Assembly (NCBI RefSeq): GCF_023243075.1
Contig: NZ_JALKFZ020000192.1
Span: 1-43,141 of the forward strand
DNA from: Frankia sp. AiPa1
GTDB lineage: Bacteria > Actinomycetota > Actinomycetes > Frankiales > Frankiaceae
Direction: 5' to 3'
DNA length: 43,141 bases
The position numbers were made by a program, and so were the translations under genes. The notes below the pieces were generated by a model. That model saw only the letters and a program-made list of their open reading frames with translations, did not search any database and was not told the origin of the DNA. This document shows positions 35,498 to 42,970 of the stretch, piece after piece (position 1 is the first letter of the stretch; each line of letters starts with the position of its first letter).

Positions 35498-37150
35498 TTA
35501 GGACCGGTAGGTGTCGTAGAGCAGCGGCTTGCCGTTCGGATCCACCGCGAGCCCGGCCACGTGGCTGGACACCGCGACGAGCTTGGTCGGCACATAGATG
35601 GGCAGCACCGCGGCGTCGGTCAGCGTCACCTGGCGCTGCACCTTCGCGTAGAGCTCGGCGCGCTTCGCGGTGTCCAGGGTGGCGGCGCCCGCGTCGGTCC
35701 ACTCGTCGACCCGCGGGTCCTTCAGGTTGGCCGCGTTCTGCCCGCCGGTGGCCGGGGTGCTCGCCGAGTTGAAGAAGCCGCGCAGGATGTCCGGGTCGAA
35801 CCGGGTCCAGGAGAAGTCGTACAGGTCGTACTGGCCGGTGCCGGCCAGCGCGACGAAGGCGCCGATGTCCAGGGCCGGGTGGCTGATGTCGATGCCGACC
35901 TTCTTCAGGTCGGCCTGGATCGCCTGGGCGACGACGGCGCGCTGCTCCCGGGTGTGCGGCGGGTTCCACGGCCAGTCGACGGTCAGGCGTTTGCCGTCCT
36001 TCGTCCGGTAGCCCTGGGCGTCCCGTCCGGTCCAGCCGGCCTCGTCGAGCAGCTTGTTCGCCTGCGCCGGGTCGTACTTCAGGCTGCCCTCGAGGGACTT
36101 GTCATACGACGGGGTGGACGGCGTCAGGGGGCTCCACGACCGCTGGTACTGGCCGAAGTAGACGGTCTTGACGATCTGGTCGATGTCGGTGCCGAGCTGG
36201 ATCGCCTTGCGGACCCGGACGTCGGCCGTCGCGCCGCGGACGGTGTTGATGTAGATGGCGTAGGTGCCACCCGCGTCCTCGACCTTGCGGATCGTCAGGT
36301 TCTTGTCGGCCTGGACGGTCTTGATGTCCGAGGGCGAGATGCTGGTGGCGATGTCGACCTGACCGCTGGTCACGGCACCGGTGCGCACCGGGTCCTCGGT
36401 GAGGAAGCGGAAGACGACCTTGTCGAGATAGGCGGCGCCGGTGTGCGAGGCTGACTGCGGCGCCCAGTTGTACGCCGGGTTCTTCGTCAGGGTGACGCTC
36501 TGGCCCTTGGTGTAGCCGGTGAAGACGTAGGGGCCGGTGCCGACGATGGAGCTGCCGCCCGCGCACAGCGCGTCAGGGCCGCGGGTGAGCGACTTCGGCG
36601 AGTAGAAGCCGAGGTTCGGCGTGCTGGCGCCCTGCAGGAACGGGGAGAAGGGCTTGCTGAAGGAGACCTTCACCGTGTGCGGGTCGATGACCTCGGTGCC
36701 GCTGTAGGGCCCGAGCAGGGTCGCCGCGTACTGCGACTTCGTCTTCGGGTCGGCGACGCGGTCGAAGTTGGCCTTGACCGCCGCCGCGTCGAAGGGGGTG
36801 CCGTCGGTGAACTTCACGCCGTCACGCAGGGTGAACGTGTAGCTCTTCAGGTCCGGAGCGACCTTCCATGATGTGGCGAGCCAGGGGTGGAAGGCGCCCT
36901 TGGCGTCGATGGTCACCAACGAGTCGACCACGCCGCGTTCGATGTCGCCGGTGATGCCCTGTGGGTTGACCTGCAGGTCGAAGCAGGTGGGCTCGACGTC
37001 AAGCGCGTAGGTCACCGTCCCGCCGGCCTTCGGGGCGCCGGCCGCGGCGCCGCCGCCCGAACTGGAACCTGAGCCGCAGGCGGTGAGGGCAAGTGTGGCG
37101 ACCGTCGCCGTCGCAACCAGTGCGAGGCGGACGGGTCTGGCGAGACGCAT
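35498..37150 (-). CDS. solute-binding lipoprotein of the peptide ABC transporter (SBP family 5)
   Basis: The 550-residue protein has a lipoprotein signal: basic start MRLARPVR, a hydrophobic core and lipobox LTAC with Cys25, then a Gly/Ser linker. The mature part is SBP_bac_5 (GGTVTYALDVEPTCFDLQ, YTFTLRDGVKFTDGTPF, VRVRKAIQLGTDIDQIV). It captures the substrate outside the membrane and delivers it to the two permeases. Peptides are the default guess; other solutes are bound by relatives. ATG 37150 is preferred because GGAG lies 7 nt upstream and it begins the signal peptide. ATG 37203 would add 18 residues that do not look like a signal. First gene of a five-gene operon ending in the LAL regulator. 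Confidence 0.93.
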   Translation of the reverse strand: MRLARPVRLALVATATVATLALTACGSGSSSGGGAAAGAPKAGGTVTYALDVEPTCFDLQVNPQGITGDIERGVVDSLVTIDAKGAFHPWLATSWKVAPDLKSYTFTLRDGVKFTDGTPFDAAAVKANFDRVADPKTKSQYAATLLGPYSGTEVIDPHTVKVSFSKPFSPFLQGASTPNLGFYSPKSLTRGPDALCAGGSSIVGTGPYVFTGYTKGQSVTLTKNPAYNWAPQSASHTGAAYLDKVVFRFLTEDPVRTGAVTSGQVDIATSISPSDIKTVQADKNLTIRKVEDAGGTYAIYINTVRGATADVRVRKAIQLGTDIDQIVKTVYFGQYQRSWSPLTPSTPSYDKSLEGSLKYDPAQANKLLDEAGWTGRDAQGYRTKDGKRLTVDWPWNPPHTREQRAVVAQAIQADLKKVGIDISHPALDIGAFVALAGTGQYDLYDFSWTRFDPDILRGFFNSASTPATGGQNAANLKDPRVDEWTDAGAATLDTAKRAELYAKVQRQVTLTDAAVLPIYVPTKLVAVSSHVAGLAVDPNGKPLLYDTYRS

Positions 37151-37299
37151 GCGTGGGCTCCGAAAGTAGACAGGAAGGCGACGAGGGGGGTACAGAGCGG
37201 TCATGGTTCTTGCGCGCCGCGAAAGGCAGAGCACGGACGGTATGGCCGCACCCGGGTTTTCTCTGGGTGCGGATGTATCTCGGCCAGGGCACCGGTGAG

Positions 37300-37364
37300 G
37301 TGTTCCGGGCAGAGCGGTGTCCGGGCAGACTGGTGTCCGGGCAGACTGGTGTCCGGGCAGAGCC
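37300..37364. repeat. four-copy 16/17-bp tandem repeat
   Basis: Copies start at 37300, 37317, 37333 and 37349. The two central copies are identical (GTGTCCGGGCAGACTG); the outer ones end in AGAGCG or AGAGCC. The array is about 150 bp upstream of the lipoprotein start. The sequence could be a binding array for a SARP- or LAL-type activator, which use direct repeats, but their known spacing is nearer 11 or 22 bp, so this stays open. Confidence 0.65.
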
Positions 37365-37754
37365 GTGGCCGAAGGTGGATCCGCGGGGGAGCGGGAAACA
37401 GACTGAACCAGGCGAGGCGCCATTGCCGGCCTGGAACGGTGCGGCGGTCAGCGACAGGCGGCGCTGGACACGCGAAGCAGATCGATGTGCCGACGGGCAG
37501 TGAGAAACACACGGACCGGCGGTAGGCCGAGGTATGCCTTGGGCCGGCATGCCGCCTTCGGATTCCACGGCACCGGGTGGGCGTGGAGATGGCGGTGGCG
37601 AATGTGAGGCTTTGCCGCCGACCGTCGCTCATCCACGTTCCAGATCATAGGGCTAATGGAGCCATTTGCCTACCCCGGATGGGGATGTGAAAGTGGCCAC
37701 CTTGCATCCTGGGAATTGGGCCGGGCGGGCGCGCCGAGGGCATCGGATATTCTT

Positions 37755-37806
37755 CGGCGCCCGCACCATCTCCCCGTCGACGGATGGGGAGATGGTGCGG
37801 GCGCCG
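37755..37806. other. perfect 21-bp inverted repeat with 10-nt loop
   Basis: The left arm is 37755-37775, the loop 37776-37785 and the right arm 37786-37806, with all 21 pairs Watson-Crick. The arms begin CGGCGCCCGCACC and end GGTGCGGGCGCCG. The loop contains the palindrome GTCGAC. Neither flank has a T-run, so it is not a classical terminator, though actinomycetes can terminate without one. Alternatives are a structured leader or small RNA, a mobile palindromic element, or a protein site. Confidence 0.85.
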
Positions 37807-38021
37807 GGAGACCGTACTGGGAGTTCGCCATCCGGGAGTTCCTTACCGGAATTCCCGCCGGAGCGCGATGCGGCGGTGATCGGACGGCGGATGAACGGTG
37901 GACTGACGCCGGCGAGCGCCGCGCGGGGCCAGGGCGCGGCGGCCGGGCAAGCCATGCTGATCGGGATGAGGCGGTGCTTGCTCATTGGGGCGGGTGGTAG
38001 TGCGTTGTCCGCGATCTATAA

Positions 38022-38049
38022 CGGTCGCCATACTTACTCATAGCGACCG
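38022..38049. promoter_or_regulatory. 7-bp inverted repeat in an A+T-richer patch
   Basis: CGGTCGC (38022-38028) and GCGACCG (38043-38049) flank a 14-nt A/T-rich centre (CATACTTACTCATA). The layout resembles an operator with a TACTTA-like box inside. Which gene it would control is unclear; the nearest start on the minus strand is about 870 bp away. Confidence 0.4.
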
Positions 38050-38245
38050 CAGTGACCGGCCTTTCTGTCTGATTTGTCGGATGTCTGCGTGGCAGGAGAC
38101 CGCTGTGGTCCGAGTTACCGGTTTCGTGTCCGATTTGCCCTACCAGAACGACCACCGGCGACCCGCGATGTGATCAATGGAGTTGAGGGTGAGCACCTAC
38201 GGTGACGCCGGTCGTTTCACCACCGCCAACGTTCGTGGTCGGCTC

Positions 38246-38296
38246 GCTGGGTGAGGCTGTGCTAGCTGGGTGAGGCTGTGCTAGCTGGGTGAGGCG
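38246..38296. repeat. 19-bp tandem repeat spanning the MFS gene stop
   Basis: The unit GCTGGGTGAGGCTGTGCTA occurs at 38246-38264 and 38265-38283, with a third partial copy at 38284-38295. On the minus strand it encodes the last residues (PASTASPS) and the TAG stop of the MFS gene. Because 19 is not a multiple of three, each copy shifts frame, so the array sets where the protein ends. Confidence 0.75.
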
Positions 38297-39773
38297 TGGG
38301 CACCTCGTGGGGTGCGACGGGGTCGGGAGCGGCGCCCGGGCGGACGAGATCGTCCGGGGTCGCGGGGGTGGCCGTCGGCCGGTCGCGCAGGAACAGGGCG
38401 ATCACCACGCTGACGGCCGCCGCCGCCACGGCCGAGACCAGCCCGCCCACCCGCAGGCCGTGTACGACCTGGGCGGGACGGGCGACGTCGTCGAGCCCGG
38501 AGCTCGCCACCGCGACGATCGCCGCGAGGCCCACCGCGCTGCCGATCTGCTGCGAGGTGGAGGCCACCGCGTTGGCCACGCCCTGCTCCTCGGGCGCGAC
38601 ACCATGCCCCGCGGCCGCGAAGCAGACGGTGAACGCGATCCCGCCGCCGATGCCCCACACGGCGATGCCCGGCAGCAGGGCGACGTAGGAGCCGTCCGTC
38701 GACATTCCGGGAACGAGCAGCGCGATGCCGATCCCGCACAGCAGCAGCGCGAGTGCCAGGGTGGCGCCGTAACCGAGGCGGCGGGCCGCCGTGGTGGCCA
38801 GGGGCCCGGCGCCGGCCATGGAGATCAGAGTCAGGGGGAGGAACGCCAGGCCAGCCTTGAGCGGGCTGTATCCGAGCACGCCCTGCAGATAGGTGGTGAA
38901 CAGGTAGTACTCGCCGGACAGGGTGCCGGAGAACACGAACACGGCCAGCAGGGCCGTGGTGAGGCTGCGGTACCGCAGCAACCGCGGCGGCAGCAGCGGC
39001 GTGCGCAGGCGCGACTCCAGGACGGCGAAGGCCACGACCAGCACCGCCCCCAGGGCGATCGCGCCCGCCGCGCGCAGCGAGAGCCAGCCCGCATCCGGCC
39101 CGCTGACCAGGCCGAACACGACCAGGGCGACGCCAGCGGTGGCCAGCAGCCCGCCAGAAAGATCGAAATCCGCCCACCGATCGGCGCGGGGGGTGTCCGC
39201 CGGGAGCAGGCGGGGGGCGGCGATGAGGATGAGCGCCGCGACCGGGACGTTGACGAAGAACACCCAGTCCCAGCCCAGGTAGTTGGTCAGCAGCCCGCCG
39301 GCGAGCGCGCCCGCGGCCAGCCCGCCGCCCCCGGCTGCCCCCCACGCCGCCATCGCCCGGGTGCGCTCGGCACCGGCCGGGTAGGTGGTGTTGATCAGGG
39401 TGAGGATCGTCGGGAACAGCAGCGCGCCGCCCACGCCCTGCACCGCCCGGGCCGTGATCAGCAGCCAGGGCTCGCCGGCGAGGCCGCCCAGCAGCGAGGA
39501 CAGCCCGTAGAGCGCCACGGCGACGACGAAGACCCGACGGGCGCCGAGCCGGTCGGCGGCGCGCCCGCCCAGCAGCAGGAGGCCACCGAACGTCACCGCG
39601 TAGGCGCTCACCACCCACTGCAGTGAATGGGTGGTGAAGCCGAGCTCCCGGCCGATGTCGGGGAGGGCGACGTAAACGATGTTGTAGTCGATGGCGATCA
39701 TGAACTCGGCGAACGCGAGGAGCGCGAGCGTCAGCCCGAGCCCTGACCGCGATCGGGGTGCTGAGGCAACCAC
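38262..39773 (-). CDS. MFS drug-efflux transporter, DHA2 (14-TM) family
   Basis: The 503-residue exporter begins with the DHA2 first segment (FAEFMIAIDYNIVYVALPDIGRELG). The loop 2-3 motif A GGRAADRLGARRVF, a GAALLFP-type fourth segment region and AAGALAGGLLTNYLGWDWVFFVNVP, a hallmark of EmrB/QacA-type proteins, follow. About 14 membrane segments can be counted. Such proteins export drugs or a host metabolite by proton antiport. GTG 39773 follows GAAAAGAG; the longer frame to 40589 is antisense of the TetR gene. It is divergent from that TetR regulator, with two matched operators between, so TetR repression lifted by the exported compound is the likely control. The last residues are encoded by a 19-bp tandem repeat. 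Confidence 0.93.
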   Translation of the reverse strand: MVASAPRSRSGLGLTLALLAFAEFMIAIDYNIVYVALPDIGRELGFTTHSLQWVVSAYAVTFGGLLLLGGRAADRLGARRVFVVAVALYGLSSLLGGLAGEPWLLITARAVQGVGGALLFPTILTLINTTYPAGAERTRAMAAWGAAGGGGLAAGALAGGLLTNYLGWDWVFFVNVPVAALILIAAPRLLPADTPRADRWADFDLSGGLLATAGVALVVFGLVSGPDAGWLSLRAAGAIALGAVLVVAFAVLESRLRTPLLPPRLLRYRSLTTALLAVFVFSGTLSGEYYLFTTYLQGVLGYSPLKAGLAFLPLTLISMAGAGPLATTAARRLGYGATLALALLLCGIGIALLVPGMSTDGSYVALLPGIAVWGIGGGIAFTVCFAAAGHGVAPEEQGVANAVASTSQQIGSAVGLAAIVAVASSGLDDVARPAQVVHGLRVGGLVSAVAAAAVSVVIALFLRDRPTATPATPDDLVRPGAAPDPVAPHEVPTPHPASTASPS

Positions 39774-39854
39774 CAGTGGCTCTTTTCGTCGGGTGCGTGT
39801 TCCGCCGTGGCGCCGCCGCCGAGCGGGCGGCCGACGAACCGGACGGCGCAAGTC

Positions 39855-39923
39855 TACACAGTGTTCGATTTTTCGTCTGCCGTTGAGTTCAGTGAGTGGC
39901 AATGAGAACTTGAACACTGTGTA
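39855..39923. promoter_or_regulatory. two TetR-type operators between the MFS and TetR genes
   Basis: TACACAGTGTTC (39855-39866) and GAACACTGTGTA (39912-39923) are perfect 12-bp reverse complements. Each contains a 9-bp near-palindrome ACACWGTGT, so each can be one dimer site; centres are 58 bp apart. The right site lies between the proposed -35 and -10 of the TetR promoter. Confidence 0.8.
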
Positions 39924-39939
39924 CTTACTCGTCGATGTA
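39910..39939 (+). promoter_or_regulatory. putative tetR promoter, leaderless start
   Basis: TTGAAC (39910-39915), 18 bp, then GATGTA (39934-39939). Initiation about 6 nt later would fall on ATG 39945 itself. The absence of a ribosome site before that ATG agrees with a leaderless mRNA, common in actinomycetes. The operator half GAACACTGTGTA overlaps the -35 and the spacer. Confidence 0.45.
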
Positions 39940-39944
39940 GAGTC

Positions 39945-40754
39945 ATGCAAGTGAATGGGGTGCAGCTCAGCCGGCGGGAGCGGCTGCGGGCCGAGACCGT
40001 GCGGGACATCAAGGAGATCGCGCTTCGGCACATGGCCGACAGCGGAGCCGCGGCGCTTTCGCTTCGGGCCATCGCCCGCGAGATGGGGATGACGGCCGGC
40101 GCGCTGTACAGCTACTACGACACGCGGGACGACCTGATCACCGCCCTGATCGTGGACATCTACACGGGCCTTGCCAGCGCGCTGCAGGCCGCTCGCCTCA
40201 GCCGCCCGGGCGACCCGCTCGGGCAGCTGGTGGCCGTGGGGGTGACCTACCGGGAGTGGGCGGTTGCCCACCCGACCGAGTTCCAGCTCGTCTACGGCGA
40301 CCCCCTGCCGGGGTACCAGGTGCCCGAGGACGGTGCCGAGCTCGCTGCCGAGCACCGGGCCTGCGGCGTTCTGATCAAAATCGTCGCGGACGCCTGGCCG
40401 GCGGCGCCGGGCACACGGCCCGCGGCGGCCGGGCTCGAGGTGCCGGAGTATCGGTGGTCGGATTTCCGTCCCGACTTCGCGGCGATGGCACGGGACACCT
40501 TCCCCGGGCTGCCACCCGGCGCCGCAGCGCTGTCGCTGCGGGTCTGGGGGCGGCTGCACGGCCTGGTCGCTCTGGAGGTGTACGGCCACCTGCGGCCGCA
40601 GGTGAACGATCCGGCCCGGCTGTACCGGGACGAGCTGCGCGACCTGTGCGCGCTGCTCGCCAGCTGGCTCCCCGCCGCGTCAGCGGCCCCGGCGGCTCCC
40701 CGGCCCGCCGCACCCGAGGCGTCCGCCGCACCCGAGGCGTCCGCCGCGGGCTGA
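39945..40754 (+). CDS. TetR-family repressor of the divergent MFS exporter
   Basis: The 269-residue regulator has the TetR helix-turn-helix at about 20-68 (TVRDIKEIALRHMADSG, LSLRAIAREMGMTAGALYSYYDTRDDLI). The ligand-binding part is of the WHG type (about 80-235; WAVAHPTEFQLVYGDPLPGY, LRVWGRLHGLVALEVYGHL). An Ala/Pro-rich tail with the repeated APEASA ends it. It probably binds the two ACACWGTGT sites in the divergent region and represses both genes until a substrate of the exporter binds. ATG 39945 has no ribosome site and may be leaderless; GTG 39951 is an in-frame alternative. Confidence 0.9.
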   Translation: MQVNGVQLSRRERLRAETVRDIKEIALRHMADSGAAALSLRAIAREMGMTAGALYSYYDTRDDLITALIVDIYTGLASALQAARLSRPGDPLGQLVAVGVTYREWAVAHPTEFQLVYGDPLPGYQVPEDGAELAAEHRACGVLIKIVADAWPAAPGTRPAAAGLEVPEYRWSDFRPDFAAMARDTFPGLPPGAAALSLRVWGRLHGLVALEVYGHLRPQVNDPARLYRDELRDLCALLASWLPAASAAPAAPRPAAPEASAAPEASAAG

Positions 40755-40817
40755 CGTCGGCCAGGGGGCCCGGCGGCGCGGCGGCGCGGCCCGGCGGCGA
40801 CGAGCCGGGCCGGCCCG

Positions 40818-41345
40818 TCAGGAGAACAGGCTCGGCAACCGGTCGGCGCTCGGACGCCAGGCCTCGCCCCGCGGCAGCGGCGCCTCCTGGGACGCGCGGG
40901 GGTAACGGTGGACCGAGCGCCGCGACCGGATGCGCCAGCCACCCGGCTCGGCCCGCACCAGGACGTCCTCGTACTCGCCGTTCGTCACCGACCCGTCGGC
41001 GAGGATGGCGAGGTAGCGGCTCAGCGCTCGCACGGTCCCGTCCACGTCGACCAGGACCACCGTGTTGACGGTCTGATGGTCGGCCGCGTCCGGCCCGATC
41101 CCGCGCAGGAACGCGCGGATCTCGGCGAGGCCGTCGAGGACCCGTCCGCTGCGGGCGAACTCGAACCGGACGTCCTCGGTGAACACGAGTTCGAGCGCGT
41201 CCGGTGGCCGGTCGTCCGGCTGGCCGCCATCCTGTCGCCCGCTGATCTCCCGCCAGTTGTCGCAGACATGCGCGAACAGGGCGAGCGTCTGCCCGATCTC
41301 GGCGAGGTCGGCGGCGGACAGCGTCGCCGTCACGGTGTGGCCCAC
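40818..41345 (-). CDS. SnoaL-like (NTF2-fold) protein 1
   Basis: This 175-residue protein has an NTF2/SnoaL_4-type fold: an N-terminal helix (ADLAEIGQTLALFAHVCDNW), ALELVFTEDVRFEF, GLAEIRAFL, TVNTVVLVDVDGTVRALSRYLAI, and GEYEDVLVRAEPGGWRIRSRRSVHR. Members include ring cyclases, isomerases and small dehydratases; many have unknown substrates. GTG 41345 follows a GAGAGGGG site. It is the third gene of a minus-strand operon after the SDR and the second SnoaL-like protein, with a 32-bp gap to the latter. The pairing suggests a small metabolic or tailoring pathway. Confidence 0.85.
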   Translation of the reverse strand: MGHTVTATLSAADLAEIGQTLALFAHVCDNWREISGRQDGGQPDDRPPDALELVFTEDVRFEFARSGRVLDGLAEIRAFLRGIGPDAADHQTVNTVVLVDVDGTVRALSRYLAILADGSVTNGEYEDVLVRAEPGGWRIRSRRSVHRYPRASQEAPLPRGEAWRPSADRLPSLFS

Positions 41346-41377
41346 GGGTGCCCCTCTCGTGTGCGGCCGGTGCCTGG

Positions 41378-41851
41378 TCAGGCCTCGACCGCGCCGAGCT
41401 GACGCAGGATGGTGAGTCGGTCGGGCTGCACCGAGTAGTTGATCACCTGTCCGTTGCGGAAGGTGAACAGACTGATGCTGGTCGCGTCGATGCGGCGTCC
41501 GGTCGGTGCGACCCCGAACAGCTCGCCGCGCTGGGTGCCCTCGATCCGCCAGTAGACGACGACCCGGTTTCCCTCAGCGAGCAGGTCGGTCACCGTCGTG
41601 CGTACGTCCGGCACCGCCGTGCGCAGCCACTGCACGTGCTCGACGAACCCGTCGCGGCCGCTGGACCACCCGGAGCGCGCCCGGGTGGTGTCGTCACCGT
41701 CGTCGGCGATGAACGTCTCCAGCAGGTCGACCCGGCCGTGGTTGACCACCTCCTCGTAGATGCGCCGGGCGATGTCCTTCTGCGCCGCGATGCCGGGCTG
41801 GATCTGGACGTCCGGGTGGATCTGGACGTCGGGCTGTGTCTCGATGCTCAT
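41378..41851 (-). CDS. SnoaL-like polyketide cyclase-family protein 2
   Basis: The 157-residue protein is a SnoaL/ester-cyclase type NTF2 fold (ARRIYEEVVNHGRVDLLETFIADD, GRDGFVEHVQWLRTAVPDVRTTVTDLLAEGNRVVVYWRIEGTQ, GRRIDATSISLFTFRNGQVINYSVQPDRLTILRQLG). True SnoaL enzymes close polyketide rings by aldol condensation; many relatives act elsewhere, so the substrate is unknown. The N-terminus carries a short repeat (QPDVQIHPDVQIQP) that is also a DNA repeat (two copies of ATCTGGACGTC). ATG 41851 follows AAGGAAG. It sits between the SDR gene (103-bp gap) and the other SnoaL-like gene. Confidence 0.88.
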   Translation of the reverse strand: MSIETQPDVQIHPDVQIQPGIAAQKDIARRIYEEVVNHGRVDLLETFIADDGDDTTRARSGWSSGRDGFVEHVQWLRTAVPDVRTTVTDLLAEGNRVVVYWRIEGTQRGELFGVAPTGRRIDATSISLFTFRNGQVINYSVQPDRLTILRQLGAVEA

Positions 41852-41954
41852 CGGTGCTTCCTTCGGGTCGGCGGGCGAGGACGGCCCGAGCCTGGGCGGA
41901 ACGGGCAGGAACAGGCAGGAACAGGCAGAACGAGGCGGGTCGGGCTTGGTCGGG

Positions 41955-42731
41955 TCAGCTCGGTGGCTCGCCGTCGTAGGTCGGCGCCAGCAGGATGCCG
42001 TTGGAGGCGGTAAGCCCGCCGTCGACGGGGATGGCGGCGCCGGTGATGTACGAGGCGGCCGGCGAGGTGAGGAACCAGATGACCTCGGCCTGCTCGCGGG
42101 GCTTCGCCCAGCGGCCCAACGGGATCCGGCGGGTCAGCGCGGCCGACAGTTCGGGGTCGGCGCGCTGCCCGGCGGTGCGCGGCGTCTCGGTGAGCCCGGG
42201 CGCGACGGCGTTGATCCGGATGTTCTGATAGGCGTAGTCCAGTGCGGCGGCGCGCACCAGGTTGATCGCGGCGGCCTTGCTGGCGTTGTACGCCCAGGTG
42301 TAGGGGTCACCCCGCAGGCCGGCCGCGGAGGCGGTGACGACGATCGATCCCCCGCCGGCGGCGCGCAGCGCCGGGGCGGCCGAGCGGATGCCCAGCAGCA
42401 GTCCGCGCACGTTGACCGCGTGGATCTCGTCGAGCCTTTCCACCGCGCCCGGTGCCTCGATCGGCGGGGTGCCGCCGAGCCCGGCGTTGAGGACCGACGC
42501 GTCGAGCCGGCCGAAGCGTTCCACCGCCAGGGCCACCGCCTCGTCGTTGGCTGCCGGGTCGGCCGCGTCACCGGCGAGCGTGACGACGTTCGGATGCTCG
42601 GGCAGGCCGTCGAGCCCTTTCTTGGACACGTCGAGGGCGACGACACCGAAGCCGCGTTCGGCGAACAACTCGACGGACGCCCGTCCGATGCCGGCCGCGG
42701 CACCGGTGACGACAACTGCTCCCGTCGGCAT
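41955..42731 (-). CDS. short-chain dehydrogenase/reductase (classical SDR)
   Basis: The 258-residue oxidoreductase has the Rossmann motif TGAAAGIG (9-16), NAG near 90, and a catalytic set S135, Y148 and K152 (YNASK). A C-terminal PVDGGLT completes the classical SDR pattern. An acidic residue ends the second strand (VVALDVSKKG), suggesting NAD(H) preference. It reduces or oxidises an alcohol/ketone; substrate unknown. ATG 42731 has GAGGGG 7 nt upstream; the frame is open to 42764, but that part lacks a site. It is the first gene of the operon with two SnoaL-like proteins, and a 14-bp palindromic element lies 31 bp upstream. Confidence 0.93.
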   Translation of the reverse strand: MPTGAVVVTGAAAGIGRASVELFAERGFGVVALDVSKKGLDGLPEHPNVVTLAGDAADPAANDEAVALAVERFGRLDASVLNAGLGGTPPIEAPGAVERLDEIHAVNVRGLLLGIRSAAPALRAAGGGSIVVTASAAGLRGDPYTWAYNASKAAAINLVRAAALDYAYQNIRINAVAPGLTETPRTAGQRADPELSAALTRRIPLGRWAKPREQAEVIWFLTSPAASYITGAAIPVDGGLTASNGILLAPTYDGEPPS

Positions 42732-42762
42732 GGAGTACCCCTCTTTCTGTAGCGTCTGCAAC

Positions 42763-42776
42763 ATTGCGGTCGCAAT
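42763..42776. promoter_or_regulatory. palindrome upstream of the SDR operon
   Basis: ATTGCGGTCGCAAT has 6-bp arms that are perfect reverse complements around a GT centre. It lies 31 bp before the SDR start, within the expected promoter area, and its size fits a TetR- or GntR-type operator. No regulator gene is adjacent in the window. Confidence 0.55.
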
Positions 42777-42970
42777 CGAGTAATAGAAATTCTCGATGGT
42801 GCGGCGCGCGGAGCGCGGCCTGCTGAGGTTCCGTGCGCCGCGGTTCGAGGTCGCGCCGGCCGGCGATGGTGGCCCGTGGTATCCACTGTTTCGTCGAACC
42901 TACAAGGAACGTAAACGCCAGGTAAGGCCTTTGCGCCGGATTCTCTCCGGTCCCGGACAACAATGGCCGG

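Larger units (their letters stand above)
37151..38261. other. long non-coding interval upstream of the peptide transporter operon
   Basis: About 1.1 kb lies between two minus-strand genes. I see no convincing gene; the open frames here have no family features and run across a perfect hairpin. The interval holds a 16/17-bp tandem repeat (37300-37364), a 21-bp stem (37755-37806), a 7-bp inverted repeat (38022-38049) and a 19-bp tandem repeat at the edge (38246-38296). It may contain the transporter promoter, a long leader or a small RNA. Confidence 0.5.

Noticed and set aside
37300..37364. CRISPR-like array
   Set aside because: Units are contiguous with no spacers, and no cas gene is present; this is a simple tandem repeat. 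The same holds for the repeats at 5152, 21230 and 38246.
37653..37985. 110-codon minus-strand frame in the gene-free interval
   Set aside because: It reads straight through the perfect 21-bp hairpin and shows no domain; treated as chance.
38177..38254. 25-codon micro-ORF (ATG 38177, or GTG 38189) on the plus strand
   Set aside because: It has a GGAG-like site for the GTG, but runs into the 19-bp repeat, has no conserved feature, and no downstream plus-strand gene it could lead.
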